A stretch of DNA of 18,185 bases from Acidobacteriota bacterium. Lineage in GTDB: Bacteria; Acidobacteriota; Terriglobia; Terriglobales; Acidobacteriaceae. A program made the position numbers and the translations under genes. Where the stretch lies: positions 1 to 18,185 of the forward strand of contig JAJYAE010000053.1 in NCBI GenBank assembly GCA_021779695.1, read 5' to 3'. Below the pieces are notes generated by a model. That model was not told where the DNA came from, made no database searches, and saw only the letters and a list, made by a program, of their open reading frames with translations. Of the stretch, positions 1 through 9,209 are shown piece by piece (the first letter of the stretch is position 1; each line of letters opens with the position of its first letter).

Positions 1-165
1 GTAGATGGCGTATTCCTCTCACTTTGCGCAGCAAGAGGGCTCACTGCAGTTCCAGCTGCGGCGACTGCGCCTGTGGCAGCGATTCTCGCGAGAAAGGATC
101 GTCTTGAAAGCTCAGAGGAATTCATCTGGATTCTCCTAGATGATGCGTGCAAGAGCTCACTTTGA
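1..165 (+). CDS. C-terminal fragment of an unidentified protein, possibly PLP-dependent (threonine-synthase-like)
   Basis: An open frame runs from the left edge to a TGA at 163-165, giving 54 residues with no internal stop; the start lies outside the window. The stretch GLTAVPAAATAPVAAILARK resembles the C-terminal region of fold-type II PLP enzymes such as threonine synthase, where a G-L-x(3)-P-A-x-A-x(3)-A pattern precedes a last beta strand (here FIWILLDD). This is a resemblance by eye over about 20 residues only. The gene converges with the aminotransferase on the other strand. It could equally be a chance open frame; the regular codon use favours a real gene end. Confidence 0.4.
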   Translation, partial: VDGVFLSLCAARGLTAVPAAATAPVAAILARKDRLESSEEFIWILLDDACKSSL

Positions 166-325
166 ATTGAGCAAAACGAATTGTACGTGATGAGCCCTGA
201 CTCGGAGTCACAGATGGTTAGGCCCTAGACCTTCTTCAGGCTGGTTCTTGCCAAAATACTAACCGTCCATCTGGTCCAGTTTTCGCCAGGCCTATCAGAA
301 GCACAAGCCTTAGGCAAATTGCACT
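166..325. other. Convergent intergenic spacer with inverted repeats
   Basis: This spacer lies between two convergent gene ends. It holds a hyphenated palindrome TGACTC-G-GAGTCA at 198-210. It also holds a longer imperfect inverted repeat, CAGATGGTTAG at 211-221 against CTAACC...ATCTG ending at 273, with a 4-base bulge and a 37-base loop. Neither is followed by a T-run, so a terminator role is only a guess. Confidence 0.35.
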
Positions 326-1597
326 CTAGCCAGATGTGAACTTGCGCAGGGCACCAAGCAGGCGATCGACCTCTTCCGGTGTGTTGTAATGCACCAGGCC
401 AACGCGCAGCATTCCACCCTCCTGTTCGACTTTCAGGCGCTCAGACAGATTGAGTGCGTAGTAGTTACCGTCCCAGGTGAAGATACCGCGTTGAGCTAGA
501 AATTCGGCAATCGCCTTCGGATGATGATCCCCGATGCGCAAAGAGAGAGTGGAACAGCGCTCCTTCAATCGGTTGGGGTCGGTGATTCCGTAGATTTGCA
601 AGCCAGGGATTCTATGTAGGCCATCAATAAGACTCGAAACCAGGCGTCGCTCGTATGCGACTGTGGTGCGGTACGCAGCTTCAAGAGCTTCGCGGCGAGT
701 CTTCGCAGTATGATCACTGCGACGGCCAACGTCTGCAATGTATTCGACTGCCGCTCTGACTCCAGCGATCAGCTCGTGTGCAAGAGTTCCGGTCTCCCAG
801 CGATCTGGATTTTCATCAAGGGACGGACGCACCTTGTAGGGCCGAAAGCGCTCGAGATGCTCGCGCTTGCCAAAGAGCGTACCCATGTGAGGTCCGAAGA
901 ACTTGTACGGCGAGCAGACCAGGAAATCACAATCAAGTTCTTTGACATCGAGGAGACCATGAGGAGCGTAGTGCACGGCATCGATATATGTCATGGCGCT
1001 TGCAGCATGGGCCAGGCGGACGATTTCTCTAACCGGGTTAATGGTTCCAACAGCATTGGAGGCATAGCCAACGGCAACCAGCCGCGTGCGATCACTCAAT
1101 TTCGCCTTCAGGTCCTCGAGGTCGAGAGTGCAGTCTTCCTCCCGGATATCAACTACACGGATTGTCACTCCCTTTTCTTCAAGAGCCTTCCAGGGCGAGA
1201 AATTGGCATCGTGATCCAGTGTAGTGAGGAGGATTTCATCGCCCGGCCCAAACTCCCTGCCAATGGCTCGCGAAAGCGCAAAGGTGAGAGTCGTCATGTT
1301 CTGACCGAAGACAACCTCATCGGAGCTGCAATTGAAGAAATCGGCCAGCGCTTCACGCGTGTCAGCAATCATCTCGTCGCTGTGACGACTTGTGTCAAAC
1401 ACGCCACCATGATTGGCGTTGCAGTGGGTGAGGTAGTTCTGAATTGCCATGATGACCGGAGTGGGAACCTGGGTACCCGCAGGACCATCCAGAAACGCTG
1501 CCGTCTGTCCGTTGACCTGCATTTCGAGAGATGGAAATTGAGAACGTACCCATGCCACATCCAGCAAGCTGTCTGTATTCAATTCCGCAGTGCTCAC
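326..1597 (-). CDS. Class V aminotransferase, cysteine-desulfurase-like (VC1184 type)
   Basis: A 423-residue PLP-dependent fold-type I enzyme. Visible marks are the N-terminal FLDGPAGTQVP motif, NANHGGVFDTS near residue 60, His129 in LDHDANFSPW, the cofactor-binding YIDAVHYAPH (Asp206, His209) and the Schiff-base lysine Lys232 in SPYKFFGPHMG. These fit the NifS/SufS-related subgroup typified by Vibrio VC1184. The C-terminal active-site loop lacks the R-x-G-H-H-C motif of true group II cysteine desulfurases and reads TWDGNYYAL instead. Persulfide chemistry is therefore doubtful and the substrate is unknown. The start chosen is GTG at 1597, because GGAGGG lies 7 bases upstream. A GTG seven codons further out (1618) keeps the frame but has no ribosome site. 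No functional link to the sulfatase genes is evident. Confidence 0.85.
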   Translation of the reverse strand: MSTAELNTDSLLDVAWVRSQFPSLEMQVNGQTAAFLDGPAGTQVPTPVIMAIQNYLTHCNANHGGVFDTSRHSDEMIADTREALADFFNCSSDEVVFGQNMTTLTFALSRAIGREFGPGDEILLTTLDHDANFSPWKALEEKGVTIRVVDIREEDCTLDLEDLKAKLSDRTRLVAVGYASNAVGTINPVREIVRLAHAASAMTYIDAVHYAPHGLLDVKELDCDFLVCSPYKFFGPHMGTLFGKREHLERFRPYKVRPSLDENPDRWETGTLAHELIAGVRAAVEYIADVGRRSDHTAKTRREALEAAYRTTVAYERRLVSSLIDGLHRIPGLQIYGITDPNRLKERCSTLSLRIGDHHPKAIAEFLAQRGIFTWDGNYYALNLSERLKVEQEGGMLRVGLVHYNTPEEVDRLLGALRKFTSG

Positions 1598-1604
1598 GGC
1601 CAAT

Positions 1605-1610
1605 CCCTCC
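1605..1610 (-). promoter_or_regulatory. Ribosome binding site deciding the aminotransferase start
   Basis: GGAGGG on the minus strand, 7 bases before GTG at 1597. It lies inside the longer open frame that begins at 1618, so it argues that translation starts at the inner GTG. Confidence 0.6.
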
Positions 1611-1674
1611 AAGTACACGAGGAAGTGTACATTGTGCCCTCTGCAGTACCAGCGCCCTTCACTCCTGTGACAAA

Positions 1675-1696
1675 AGCCGTTGATTTTTCAGCGGCT
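1675..1696 (-). terminator. Stem-loop with short T-run in the aminotransferase leader
   Basis: AGCCGTTGA (1675-1683) and TCAGCGGCT (1688-1696) form a 9-base stem with one G-T or C-A position and a 4-base loop. Read on the minus strand it is followed by TTTT then GTC, like a weak intrinsic terminator or attenuator, about 78 bases upstream of the aminotransferase start. It may terminate transcription arriving from upstream on the minus strand or act as a leader attenuator; neither can be decided here. Confidence 0.3.
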
Positions 1697-2384
1697 TATC
1701 TTGATCCTCTGGACTGTCTTGGATGTCTTTGAATCAGGCACGATTGGATTCGTAGCGAATTATAAGTCGCTTATTTACTATATTTTGTAAGATTTCATAA
1801 TCCGGATACCTCCGAATACACCCCCAAAAGACTTGGCTTCCCATAGACGCGCTTGGACGAAGAAAGACAATGGCCAGCAATCTTCAGTGGATCGGCGAGG
1901 AAATTCATACGGGAACCCGGGCTCTGCCGCAAATAGTTCGCGTTTGCAGCAGCAACTTCGATCTGACGGAGCCAATTCACAACCTGATCAGGCTGGCGCT
2001 TTTTTCCCCGGTCCCATACGCTCTCCTTGTTCGGTCTCTCTCATTCACACTGACATAATTCAAGCCGGTTTCCTCACGGCTGCGCTACACGAACAATCTC
2101 ACTAGCACAAATTGCCGGGCAGGCCAGCGAAAGTCAGCGTACGGAGGCGTTATTAACCCCTTTACGAGTTTTTCAGTCGCGCGGCCTAACCCACAGACAT
2201 GACTGATCTTCTGCGCCCCGTCACTGTGCAGGCCCCCGCAATTAACCGTTTCAAGCTTGTTTTACGTCCTCGGTCCTCTTTAGTGTCACACGCGTTTCAG
2301 TTTATCCATCGCATCGCTTACTTTTTCGGGAGAAGAGATGCGGACGCGTGTGCTTGGATCTTGGAATCTCACTGGAGGCAGACC
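1697..2384. other. Gene-poor divergent region upstream of receptor 1
   Basis: No gene is supported in this stretch; the short open frames overlap one another on both strands and have no coherent start signals. It contains an A+T-rich block (about 1755-1805, with an AGCGA/TCGCT inverted repeat at 1754-1771) that could carry promoters for the divergent aminotransferase or receptor 1. No promoter pair with correct spacing could be named. The receptor frame stays open upstream to 2199, but this part is judged untranslated leader. Confidence 0.5.
2374..2378 (+). promoter_or_regulatory. Ribosome binding site of receptor 1
   Basis: GGAGG lies 6 bases before ATG at 2385. The surrounding CACTGGAGGC is identical to the site before receptor 2, at the same distance from its ATG, which supports both starts. 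Confidence 0.7.
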
Positions 2385-5300
2385 ATGAGGAATCGGATTG
2401 AATATCGTACTGGTTGGAGATGGCGGTTCTTGGTCGTCGCTCTTGGCGCACTGCTGTTACCATGCCTAAACTGGGCACAAGTCACAACCGTAGATGTAGT
2501 TGGTACGGTAACAGATACTACGGGGGCTATTGTTCCCAATGCCAAGGTCACGCTCACTAATCTCGATACAAAGCAAACGAGAAACACGAACTCCAGTGGT
2601 TCCGGAGACTATGCCGTCACACTGCTTCCTCCGGGACGTTACAAAATCCAAATCTCGGCTTCAGGATTCAAGAACTTCGAGGTCTCGAGCATTTCGCTGC
2701 TCGCAGGAGACCGTGTCCGCGTCAATGGGTCAATGCAGGTCGGTACAACGAGTGAGACCGTTACGGTAGAGGGAACAGCTCCAGCTCTTCAGACGGACAA
2801 CTCCACAATGATTACTGGCCTCGAAGAGAGATCGGTACAGGATCTCCCACTCAATGGTCGCAATTTCGTGAACCTTGCCCAAGTGCAGGCTGGCGTGAAT
2901 GAGGGGCCACCCAACGGGTTGACAAGCGGCACTCGTCCTGATGACCGACGTGCAACCTCTTCGATGTCTGTGAACGGTCAATCCGACGTTATCAACGATG
3001 AACTTATAGACGGGACGGATAACAATGAGCGAATCATCGGAACGCTAGGTGTCCGCCCTTCGATTGAAGCGATCGCTGAAGTTCGAATTCAGACCAACAG
3101 CTACGCGGCAGAAGTTGGGCGGACGGCCGGTGGCGTGGTGAACATCATCACCAAGTCTGGAACAGATCAGTTTCATGGGTCGCTGTACGAATTTTTCAGG
3201 AATGACAAACTTAACGCAGTACCATTTCAGTTCGGAGCACACAACCCTAACCCGGAACTCCGTCAGAACCAATTCGGCGGAAGCATCGGGGGCCCAATCA
3301 AACGCGGAAAGGCTTTCTTCTTCGGAGACTACGAGGCTTTTCGCCTCATTCAGGGGACACCGCCGGCAGCACTAACTGTTCCAACTGCGTACGAAGTGGC
3401 CCATCCCGGTGACTTCACCGACGTGGGCGGACCTCTAATTACTTCACCAGATCCGATCGGACTAGCTTATTTCAAGCTCTTTCCAGCACCCAACGTCGGA
3501 ACGAATCAATACGTGGGCAGTCAAAATCGCACACAATTCAGCAACACATTTGACGTCCGCCTGGACCATCAATTCAATCCCAACAATCTGCTGTATGGCC
3601 GATACACTTACAACAATGTCAACACATTTACGCCGGGGATCTTTCCAAGTGCCTCGTTTGCCGGTGTTGTCGTCCAACCAGGTGGCAATGCTTTCTCTTT
3701 TCCTGGACAAGCAAACCAGTTTGCCGGCAACTTCATGGCCGACTTTGTACATACCTTCAACAGCTCGCTCGTCATGGATTTGAAGGCAGCCTACACGCAT
3801 ATTAATAACCTATCCAATCCATTAAGCAACGGAACCAATCCAAATCAAGCTGCCGGTCAGCCCAATATTAATATTGATAAAGGCTCGAGCTCTCTTGCCC
3901 CCATCTCCGTTGTAGGTGTTTCGGGTCTCGGGAACGGTGGCCTCTTTATACCCCTACAAGACAAAGACAATTCCTATCAGCTTAATGGCAGTGTTTCTTA
4001 CCTTCACGGCAAGCATTCGGCCAAGACTGGCGTCACGGCAATCTATCGTCAAGCAGCAAATGCGCAAAGCTCTGCTTCTGAAGGGAGCTGGACTTTTGCC
4101 AGCCTCCCTGCACTTGTACAAGGGACCTTTGCATCTGTAACGCGTTCGAATCTCCTTATCATTCCGCATTACAGAACATGGGAATGGGGATTCTTTGCGC
4201 AGGATGATTGGCATGTGGCAGGTCCATTGACCCTTAACCTAGGCATTCGCTACGACCTAATTACGCCCTATACAGAAATCAAGAATCAAATCTCGACTTT
4301 CAACCCAGTGACCGGCATGATTCAAGTCGCAGGTGTGAATGGAATTTCGAAGACCGCAGGAATTCAAACGGACTACTCAGACATCTCGCCGCGGGTCGGA
4401 TTTGCTTATTCGCCAGGGCACAATACAGTGATACGTGGTGGGTTTGGAACCAGTTATTTCCCGAATAACTTTGGCGCAGCGGGAAGTCTAGAGAACCAAC
4501 CGTTCAACTCTGCTTTTGGCCCTTGTTCGTCCAGTACCTGCCAGGTCGGCTATCAGAGTCTTGCTTCCGGTCTCCCATTGCCGACGCCGCAGTCGGCATC
4601 GAATCCCTCTGGCGCTATTACAGCTGCTGTCAATCCAAATTTCAAAAACAGCTATCTTGAAGGTTATAACCTTACGATCCAACATGACTTCTCGGGCAAT
4701 GTCGCATCTGTGTCGTACGTGGGCATGCTTGGGCGCCATCTGCGGCAACAAATGCCGGATTTTGATGCGGCCCCTCCGAATACAGCCTCCAACCCAAATT
4801 CCCTGCGGCCATATTATGCCACTTTGCCGAATATCAAGCAGATTCAGTTGTTGAGTACGGGCGGCGCATCAAACTACAATTCGCTACAAGCTACGCTCGA
4901 GCGCAGGACAAAACACGGACTCACCATGAGCGCAAACTATACACTCGCGCGCGGCTTGGATAACACACCGGGAAACAGTGCGGGTGCAGGAACCGATTAT
5001 GCTTCCATTCCAGGACTCTCGCATTCCATGGACTTTGGAAACAGCGATCTGGACGTGCGTGACAGAATCGTGTTTACCGGCAGCTATGATCTGCCTTTCG
5101 GTCAGCACGATTCCGGCCTCCGAGGTGGGTTGTTAGGGCATTGGCAGGTAAACATCCTCCAAGTATGGTCCACGGGTACTCCCTTCACCGTCACGAATGG
5201 CGGAGCCAATGTCTCGAATAATCGGCCGGGAACTGCCGGTACAGACAGTCCAAACATGATTGCGAGCCCCAAATTGTCCAAGCCTGGCGTGCGCGAGTTC

Positions 5301-5672
5301 TTCAACACCGCTGCATTTGCGCGGCAGGCAACCGGCACGCTTGGATTTCCTCTCGGATATTCTCCTGCCTTAATCAACCCAACGCCGGGTCCTGACTGGG
5401 AAAGAAGAAACCAGATTTATGGTCCGCATCAAAGGCATTTGGATGTGTCCCTCTTCAAGACCTTGCCCATTCACGATGCGATGGTACTTCAACTCCGTGC
5501 TGAAGGATTCAACATTGCAAACGTCACGAATTTCAACACTCCGAACAATTCCTTCGTGACTACGGCAACGGCACCGACAAAGCAGACAAACCCAACCTTT
5601 GGTCAACTCACTTCGACGATGCCAAGTTACAATCCACGACTGGTCCAGTTTGCGGCCAAGCTGATCTTCTAA
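2385..5672 (+). CDS. Oar-type TonB-dependent outer-membrane receptor 1
   Basis: A 1095-residue outer-membrane transporter, the usual length for acidobacterial Oar-like receptors. In order: a signal peptide (about residues 1-31, [20 protein letters not shown] then Q), a carboxypeptidase-regulatory-like beta-sandwich (about 35-120, [18 protein letters not shown] ... [15 protein letters not shown]), a plug domain (from about 130, with [18 protein letters not shown]), then the long beta barrel ending in terminal Phe as expected for BAM-inserted porins. The start at 2385 is chosen for its GGAGG site and because the signal peptide follows at once. The in-frame ATG at 2199 would bury the signal peptide behind 62 atypical residues. 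No SusD partner is present. Sulfatase 1 lies 160 bases downstream on the same strand, which suggests uptake of a sulfated substrate (inference). Base composition is lower in G+C than receptor 2. Confidence 0.9.
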   Translation: MRNRIEYRTGWRWRFLVVALGALLLPCLNWAQVTTVDVVGTVTDTTGAIVPNAKVTLTNLDTKQTRNTNSSGSGDYAVTLLPPGRYKIQISASGFKNFEVSSISLLAGDRVRVNGSMQVGTTSETVTVEGTAPALQTDNSTMITGLEERSVQDLPLNGRNFVNLAQVQAGVNEGPPNGLTSGTRPDDRRATSSMSVNGQSDVINDELIDGTDNNERIIGTLGVRPSIEAIAEVRIQTNSYAAEVGRTAGGVVNIITKSGTDQFHGSLYEFFRNDKLNAVPFQFGAHNPNPELRQNQFGGSIGGPIKRGKAFFFGDYEAFRLIQGTPPAALTVPTAYEVAHPGDFTDVGGPLITSPDPIGLAYFKLFPAPNVGTNQYVGSQNRTQFSNTFDVRLDHQFNPNNLLYGRYTYNNVNTFTPGIFPSASFAGVVVQPGGNAFSFPGQANQFAGNFMADFVHTFNSSLVMDLKAAYTHINNLSNPLSNGTNPNQAAGQPNINIDKGSSSLAPISVVGVSGLGNGGLFIPLQDKDNSYQLNGSVSYLHGKHSAKTGVTAIYRQAANAQSSASEGSWTFASLPALVQGTFASVTRSNLLIIPHYRTWEWGFFAQDDWHVAGPLTLNLGIRYDLITPYTEIKNQISTFNPVTGMIQVAGVNGISKTAGIQTDYSDISPRVGFAYSPGHNTVIRGGFGTSYFPNNFGAAGSLENQPFNSAFGPCSSSTCQVGYQSLASGLPLPTPQSASNPSGAITAAVNPNFKNSYLEGYNLTIQHDFSGNVASVSYVGMLGRHLRQQMPDFDAAPPNTASNPNSLRPYYATLPNIKQIQLLSTGGASNYNSLQATLERRTKHGLTMSANYTLARGLDNTPGNSAGAGTDYASIPGLSHSMDFGNSDLDVRDRIVFTGSYDLPFGQHDSGLRGGLLGHWQVNILQVWSTGTPFTVTNGGANVSNNRPGTAGTDSPNMIASPKLSKPGVREFFNTAAFARQATGTLGFPLGYSPALINPTPGPDWERRNQIYGPHQRHLDVSLFKTLPIHDAMVLQLRAEGFNIANVTNFNTPNNSFVTTATAPTKQTNPTFGQLTSTMPSYNPRLVQFAAKLIF

Positions 5673-5738
5673 CCGGCGTCGAGCGAAACCAAGGAGCAGA
5701 TAGCAGTGGAGCAAACTTTCTGTAAATAGGGTGGAGCA

Positions 5739-5768
5739 TGGAGATCGATGATTTTCGGTTGATCTCCA
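5739..5768 (+). other. Stem-loop between receptor 1 and sulfatase 1
   Basis: TGGAGATC (5739-5746) pairs perfectly with GATCTCCA (5761-5768), and two further inner pairs are possible. No T-run follows, so it is not a classical terminator. It could be an mRNA stability or processing element between a highly expressed receptor and the less needed enzyme. Confidence 0.4.
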
Positions 5769-5832
5769 GCTCTTTCCAAGTGCTGAACTTGAACGGTGAA
5801 GTGCTGGAAAATGCGGAAACGGGGGGCAACTG

Positions 5833-7464
5833 ATGGCATCAGAGTTGAATCGGCGCCATTTTCTTGGCATATCAGGCGCAACCATGATGACGGGAATGAT
5901 TGGAAATGGAACGAGTGCGCCGTTCAGTCCCGGCGCGGGGCTGAGAGGAGGGGCGGACGCGTCTGCGGAAAAATCCTCCCTCGCGAAGCGTCCCAACATC
6001 ATCCTTTTTATGCCGGACGAGATGAGAGCAGATAGTCTCGCCTGCTACGGAAACTCAACAACCAAGACACCGAACTTCGATCGTTTGGCCCATGAAGGCA
6101 CACGCTTTTCCAATTGCCACGTGCAATTCCCGGTTTGCGGAGCGTCACGTTGCAGTCTGCTGACAGGTTGGCCAACAAGCGTACGTGGCCATCGAAGCCT
6201 CTACTATTTCCTGCGGCCAGAGGAGCCAAACCTGTTTCGCTATCTTCGTCAGGCCGGATATGACGTCTTCTGGTTCGGCAAGAATGACGCACTTGCAGCT
6301 CAATGCTTTGCGGACAGTGTCACGCGATGGCAGGACGTGAACTATGCCGCAGCCTTTCGGTCCTTCGGATCGATGCGCAGTGTAACGCCTGGTGTCATGT
6401 CGATGCTCTTTACCCCAGGTGGGGACCGGCGGGAGACTGGCGATTATGAACTCGTCTCGCGGGCAATCGAAGTGCTGGAACGCAAGGAGACAGATCGACC
6501 ATTTTGTATCTTTTTACCATTATTGGAGCCGCATCCACCCTACACTGTGCCTCGAGATTTTTACGACCTGTATCCAGAATCCAGCATCTCTCCCTTGATT
6601 CCGCCCGGGCTTAAGAGAAAGCCATCGTTTCACGAAGGAATCCGCGAGATGTATGGTCTGACGAAGCTGGACGAGACAACCCTGCGCAAGATCAAGGCCG
6701 TCTATTACGGACAGGTCAGTTATAGCGACTGGTTACTGGGTGAATTGATGGAAGCGATGGAGCGGGCCGGAAGGGACAAGGATACGGCGATCTTTCTCCT
6801 ATCTGATCATGGTGACTACACTGGAGATTTTGGCCTGGTGGAGAAGTGGCCAAGCGGTCTTGAAGACTGTCTTACCCATGTTCCACTGATTGGACGCGTA
6901 CCCGGCGGCAAACGGGGAGTGGTCGCAGAGGACATGGTTGAGCTGTACGACGTCATGCAGACAGCGCTTGACCTGGCCGATACAACCGCACGCCATACTC
7001 ATTTCGCGCGTAGTCTCGTCCCCCAGCTGAATGGCCAACTCGGGGATCCCAATCGAGCGGCATTCAGCGAAGGAGGATATAACGTCTATGAGCCGCAATG
7101 CTTTGAGCCGGAAGGGGCAGGAGGTGGACCCTACACAGGGAAGATCCGCCTTCAGAATGAGCGGCCAGAGACGGTGTCCCGAAGCGCGATGATCCGTACC
7201 CGGACGCACAAGCTGATCGTTCGTCCACAGGGCGAGGGGGAACTCTATCAATACTCCGATGATCCTCAGGAGCGAAGAAATCTCTATGGCGATGGAAGTG
7301 CCGCAGCGATTCAGGCAGAGCTGCAATCAAAATTACTCGATCACTTCGTCAACACAACCGGAATCGCGCCGTTTGACAAGGATTCGCGCGATTGTCCACC
7401 GTTTTACCCAACACGAATAAACATGACGCCGCCAAATTGGCAGGAGATGATCCTCGATAAATGA
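5833..7464 (+). CDS. Tat-exported sulfatase 1 (formylglycine-dependent)
   Basis: A 543-residue type I sulfatase that hydrolyses sulfate esters. The N-terminus NRRHFLG followed by a mildly hydrophobic stretch is a twin-arginine export signal. The catalytic signature is CGASRCSLLTG, with Cys102 expected to become formylglycine. Metal and sulfate ligands visible by family pattern are Asp62 (in MPDEMRAD, with Glu where many sulfatases have a second Asp), Lys150 in FGKND, His234 in EPHPPY, Asp325-His326 in SDHGD, and Lys338. A G-rich run at 5821-5826 sits 6 bases before the ATG. It is about three quarters identical by eye to sulfatase 3. Distance and strand suggest cotranscription with receptor 1. 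The substrate cannot be deduced. Confidence 0.92.
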   Translation: MASELNRRHFLGISGATMMTGMIGNGTSAPFSPGAGLRGGADASAEKSSLAKRPNIILFMPDEMRADSLACYGNSTTKTPNFDRLAHEGTRFSNCHVQFPVCGASRCSLLTGWPTSVRGHRSLYYFLRPEEPNLFRYLRQAGYDVFWFGKNDALAAQCFADSVTRWQDVNYAAAFRSFGSMRSVTPGVMSMLFTPGGDRRETGDYELVSRAIEVLERKETDRPFCIFLPLLEPHPPYTVPRDFYDLYPESSISPLIPPGLKRKPSFHEGIREMYGLTKLDETTLRKIKAVYYGQVSYSDWLLGELMEAMERAGRDKDTAIFLLSDHGDYTGDFGLVEKWPSGLEDCLTHVPLIGRVPGGKRGVVAEDMVELYDVMQTALDLADTTARHTHFARSLVPQLNGQLGDPNRAAFSEGGYNVYEPQCFEPEGAGGGPYTGKIRLQNERPETVSRSAMIRTRTHKLIVRPQGEGELYQYSDDPQERRNLYGDGSAAAIQAELQSKLLDHFVNTTGIAPFDKDSRDCPPFYPTRINMTPPNWQEMILDK

Positions 7465-7641
7465 TGGAGTGATTCGATTAAGAAAGGCTCGTCCGTACTG
7501 CAATTGGCCAGGCATTTACGCGCTTGCGGCGAGCTCAGCTGCATCATCGACATGCAAAAAGGAGCAGTCCAGCACAATTCAGCAGAATTGGACTTCAGTC
7601 GCTGGTTTCCGGATGTGAATTGGTGAGGCGGTCCAGCAATT

Positions 7642-8880
7642 TCACCAATAGTATGTGGCAAGCACGTGTGGAGGACCGTAATCGCCGCCGATCAATGGCG
7701 TTTCTATGATTACTTCCAGGTTCTTCTCTTCCCAATGTCGTGGCGCTCGATCCACAAAGTCTTTGAAATAGGCGGGGGTAGACAGGAAGTCTGCCCCCGC
7801 AGCAGTCCCTGCAGCTCCGAGCCCATCAATGATAACTGTGGGCTGTCCCGTTGTAGGATCATTAAATCGAGCTATGATCGCATAGGTCTTCGGCACCTTG
7901 CTCAACGGCAGATTAAAGTCCACTGTCCAAGCGACTCGTGACTGCTCGTTCCGATCGCGAATGCCATTCACGCCGGGAAGAATATTGAGGACGAGTTGAT
8001 AGCGCAATAACTGCATCGCTTTCAGAGTCCATTGATTTGTGCTTCCGCCAACTAGAATGACAGGCTGACGCCTAAGGTCTGCCAAGGTGGCCGAGGCAGA
8101 ATTCATGGTTACGACCTGCCTTTCGCCTTGGTCAAGCATTCTAGAAATTCGGTTCATCGCCTGCACGTCCCCGGCGCTGAATACATCGCCGCTCCTGGCG
8201 CTTGCAGCCAGCGCAGTAGTACCAGCAGGGCTCAGAAACTGCATCCCGTTGTCGACATTGCCTAGGCAAATGATTGGCGGATTATTTGCATTGAGGAATG
8301 GTTTCCAGAAAAGTTCAGTAGGGGTAGGGCGCGAATAAATATAAGCAAAGAGCGCAATTATCGTTGCCACCGAGGCTGCAAGTACGACGCCTCCGAAGAT
8401 GAACTGGGCCTTGGAAGGGCGGCTGGGAGAGGGTGCGTCGAGCGCGCATTCTGGACTCAATATTGCCACCGCAACATCGTGAGGCCTCGTTGGTGCCGAG
8501 GGATAAGCGAACTCGGGAACATACGATCCTGGCTGCAGTTGAATCCTCAGTTCGTTGCAGTGCGCATTTTCAACGTAGTACTGCGCAAGTCGCTTCCGTA
8601 CCTCGCCTGCGGCGACGCGAACAATCGAATCTGTCGCAAGGTCGTAATCTGCTGGTCGATCGAAGACTTCAATTCCAAGGAAACGCTCTTTCAACTGGTC
8701 CGAATGACCGAGGAGGGTTTGTTCGACGATAAGCTTCAAAAACCGCGTGTAGCGCTTGCTGTTGCAGAAGGACGGGCTCGCAAGCACTCGTGCGAGTTGC
8801 TCCAAGATCAACTCGGGAGACATTGAGCCAGACAAATTTTGATTCGGCATCGATACACGCGATGAAGCCGTTGTAGCCAT
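7642..8880 (-). CDS. Single-pass membrane protein 1 with acidobacterial N-terminal module; putative sensor/regulator
   Basis: A 412-residue protein. Residues about 23-126 form a conserved module (LEQLARVLASPSF..., FLKLIVEQTLLG, LKERFLGIEVFDRPADYD, SIVRVAAGEVRKRLAQYY, then LRIQLQPGSYVPEF). This module is common at the N-terminus of acidobacterial and some rhizobial proteins fused to other domains. One membrane helix follows (about 159-182). An exported C-terminal domain of about 230 residues (PVILVGGSTNQWT, TYAIIARFNDPTTGQPTVI, GLGAAGTAAGADFLSTPAYF, NLEVIIETPLIGG) completes it. I know of no characterised function. The architecture, Arg-rich cytoplasmic part plus external domain, resembles one-component membrane regulators such as CadC, but no classical helix-turn-helix is evident. 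It faces sulfatase 1 tail to tail and is a paralogue of the protein at 9543-10883. No ribosome site precedes the ATG; Met11 is an alternative start. Confidence 0.8.
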   Translation of the reverse strand: MATTASSRVSMPNQNLSGSMSPELILEQLARVLASPSFCNSKRYTRFLKLIVEQTLLGHSDQLKERFLGIEVFDRPADYDLATDSIVRVAAGEVRKRLAQYYVENAHCNELRIQLQPGSYVPEFAYPSAPTRPHDVAVAILSPECALDAPSPSRPSKAQFIFGGVVLAASVATIIALFAYIYSRPTPTELFWKPFLNANNPPIICLGNVDNGMQFLSPAGTTALAASARSGDVFSAGDVQAMNRISRMLDQGERQVVTMNSASATLADLRRQPVILVGGSTNQWTLKAMQLLRYQLVLNILPGVNGIRDRNEQSRVAWTVDFNLPLSKVPKTYAIIARFNDPTTGQPTVIIDGLGAAGTAAGADFLSTPAYFKDFVDRAPRHWEEKNLEVIIETPLIGGDYGPPHVLATYYW

Positions 8881-9174
8881 AAAACTGTATCCAGTTTCGG
8901 CCTGCAGTGTACTTTCGGACCCCGCACCTTAGCCAGACGGATTTCTCAGAAACAATATACTCTCGATTCGTGGGGAGTCCAGCGTCTAGTCACTCAGTCG
9001 GAGATCATACCCCCTTGAGGCTGGCTCGAGCTGTATCTCAATTTTGAATGCGGAAGACGTGTTGGTGGGTTCGCGCAATGGACTCACAACGCATTGGAGC
9101 GGGTCTCAGCGTGGGCACAAGTCAAATGCATCAAGGTGGGGGGCGATACCGAAACAAGTTCGAATCCAGCATGC

Positions 9175-9209
9175 GTGAAACCTGAAACCAGTGCTCACTG
9201 AGGTTTCAC
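9175..9209. other. Compound stem-loop in the spacer
   Basis: GTGAAACCT (9175-9183) pairs with AGGTTTCAC (9201-9209), nine perfect pairs. A further inner stem, CAGTG (9189-9193) with CACTG (9196-9200), is stacked on the 3' side. No T-run follows on either strand. It overlaps the stop codon of the putative remnant frame. Confidence 0.5.

Noticed and set aside
710..1732. 340-codon open frame on the plus strand opposite the aminotransferase
   Set aside because: It is antisense to the aminotransferase; the translation has no family features and no ribosome site.
1778..2105. Several overlapping short open frames upstream of receptor 1
   Set aside because: They overlap on both strands, lack ribosome sites and show no family resemblance.
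2199..2384. 62-codon N-terminal extension of receptor 1
   Set aside because: It would place the signal peptide internally and lacks a ribosome site; the inner ATG has a perfect GGAGG and matches receptor 2.
7575..7590. CAATTC-AGCA-GAATTG hairpin in the gap between sulfatase 1 and membrane protein 1
   Set aside because: Only six A+T-rich pairs and no T-run; too weak to call a terminator for the convergent genes.
9103..9178. tRNA-like GTTCGAATCC in the spacer
   Set aside because: The T-arm stem does not pair beyond one base pair and no acceptor stem or anticodon arm can be built around it.
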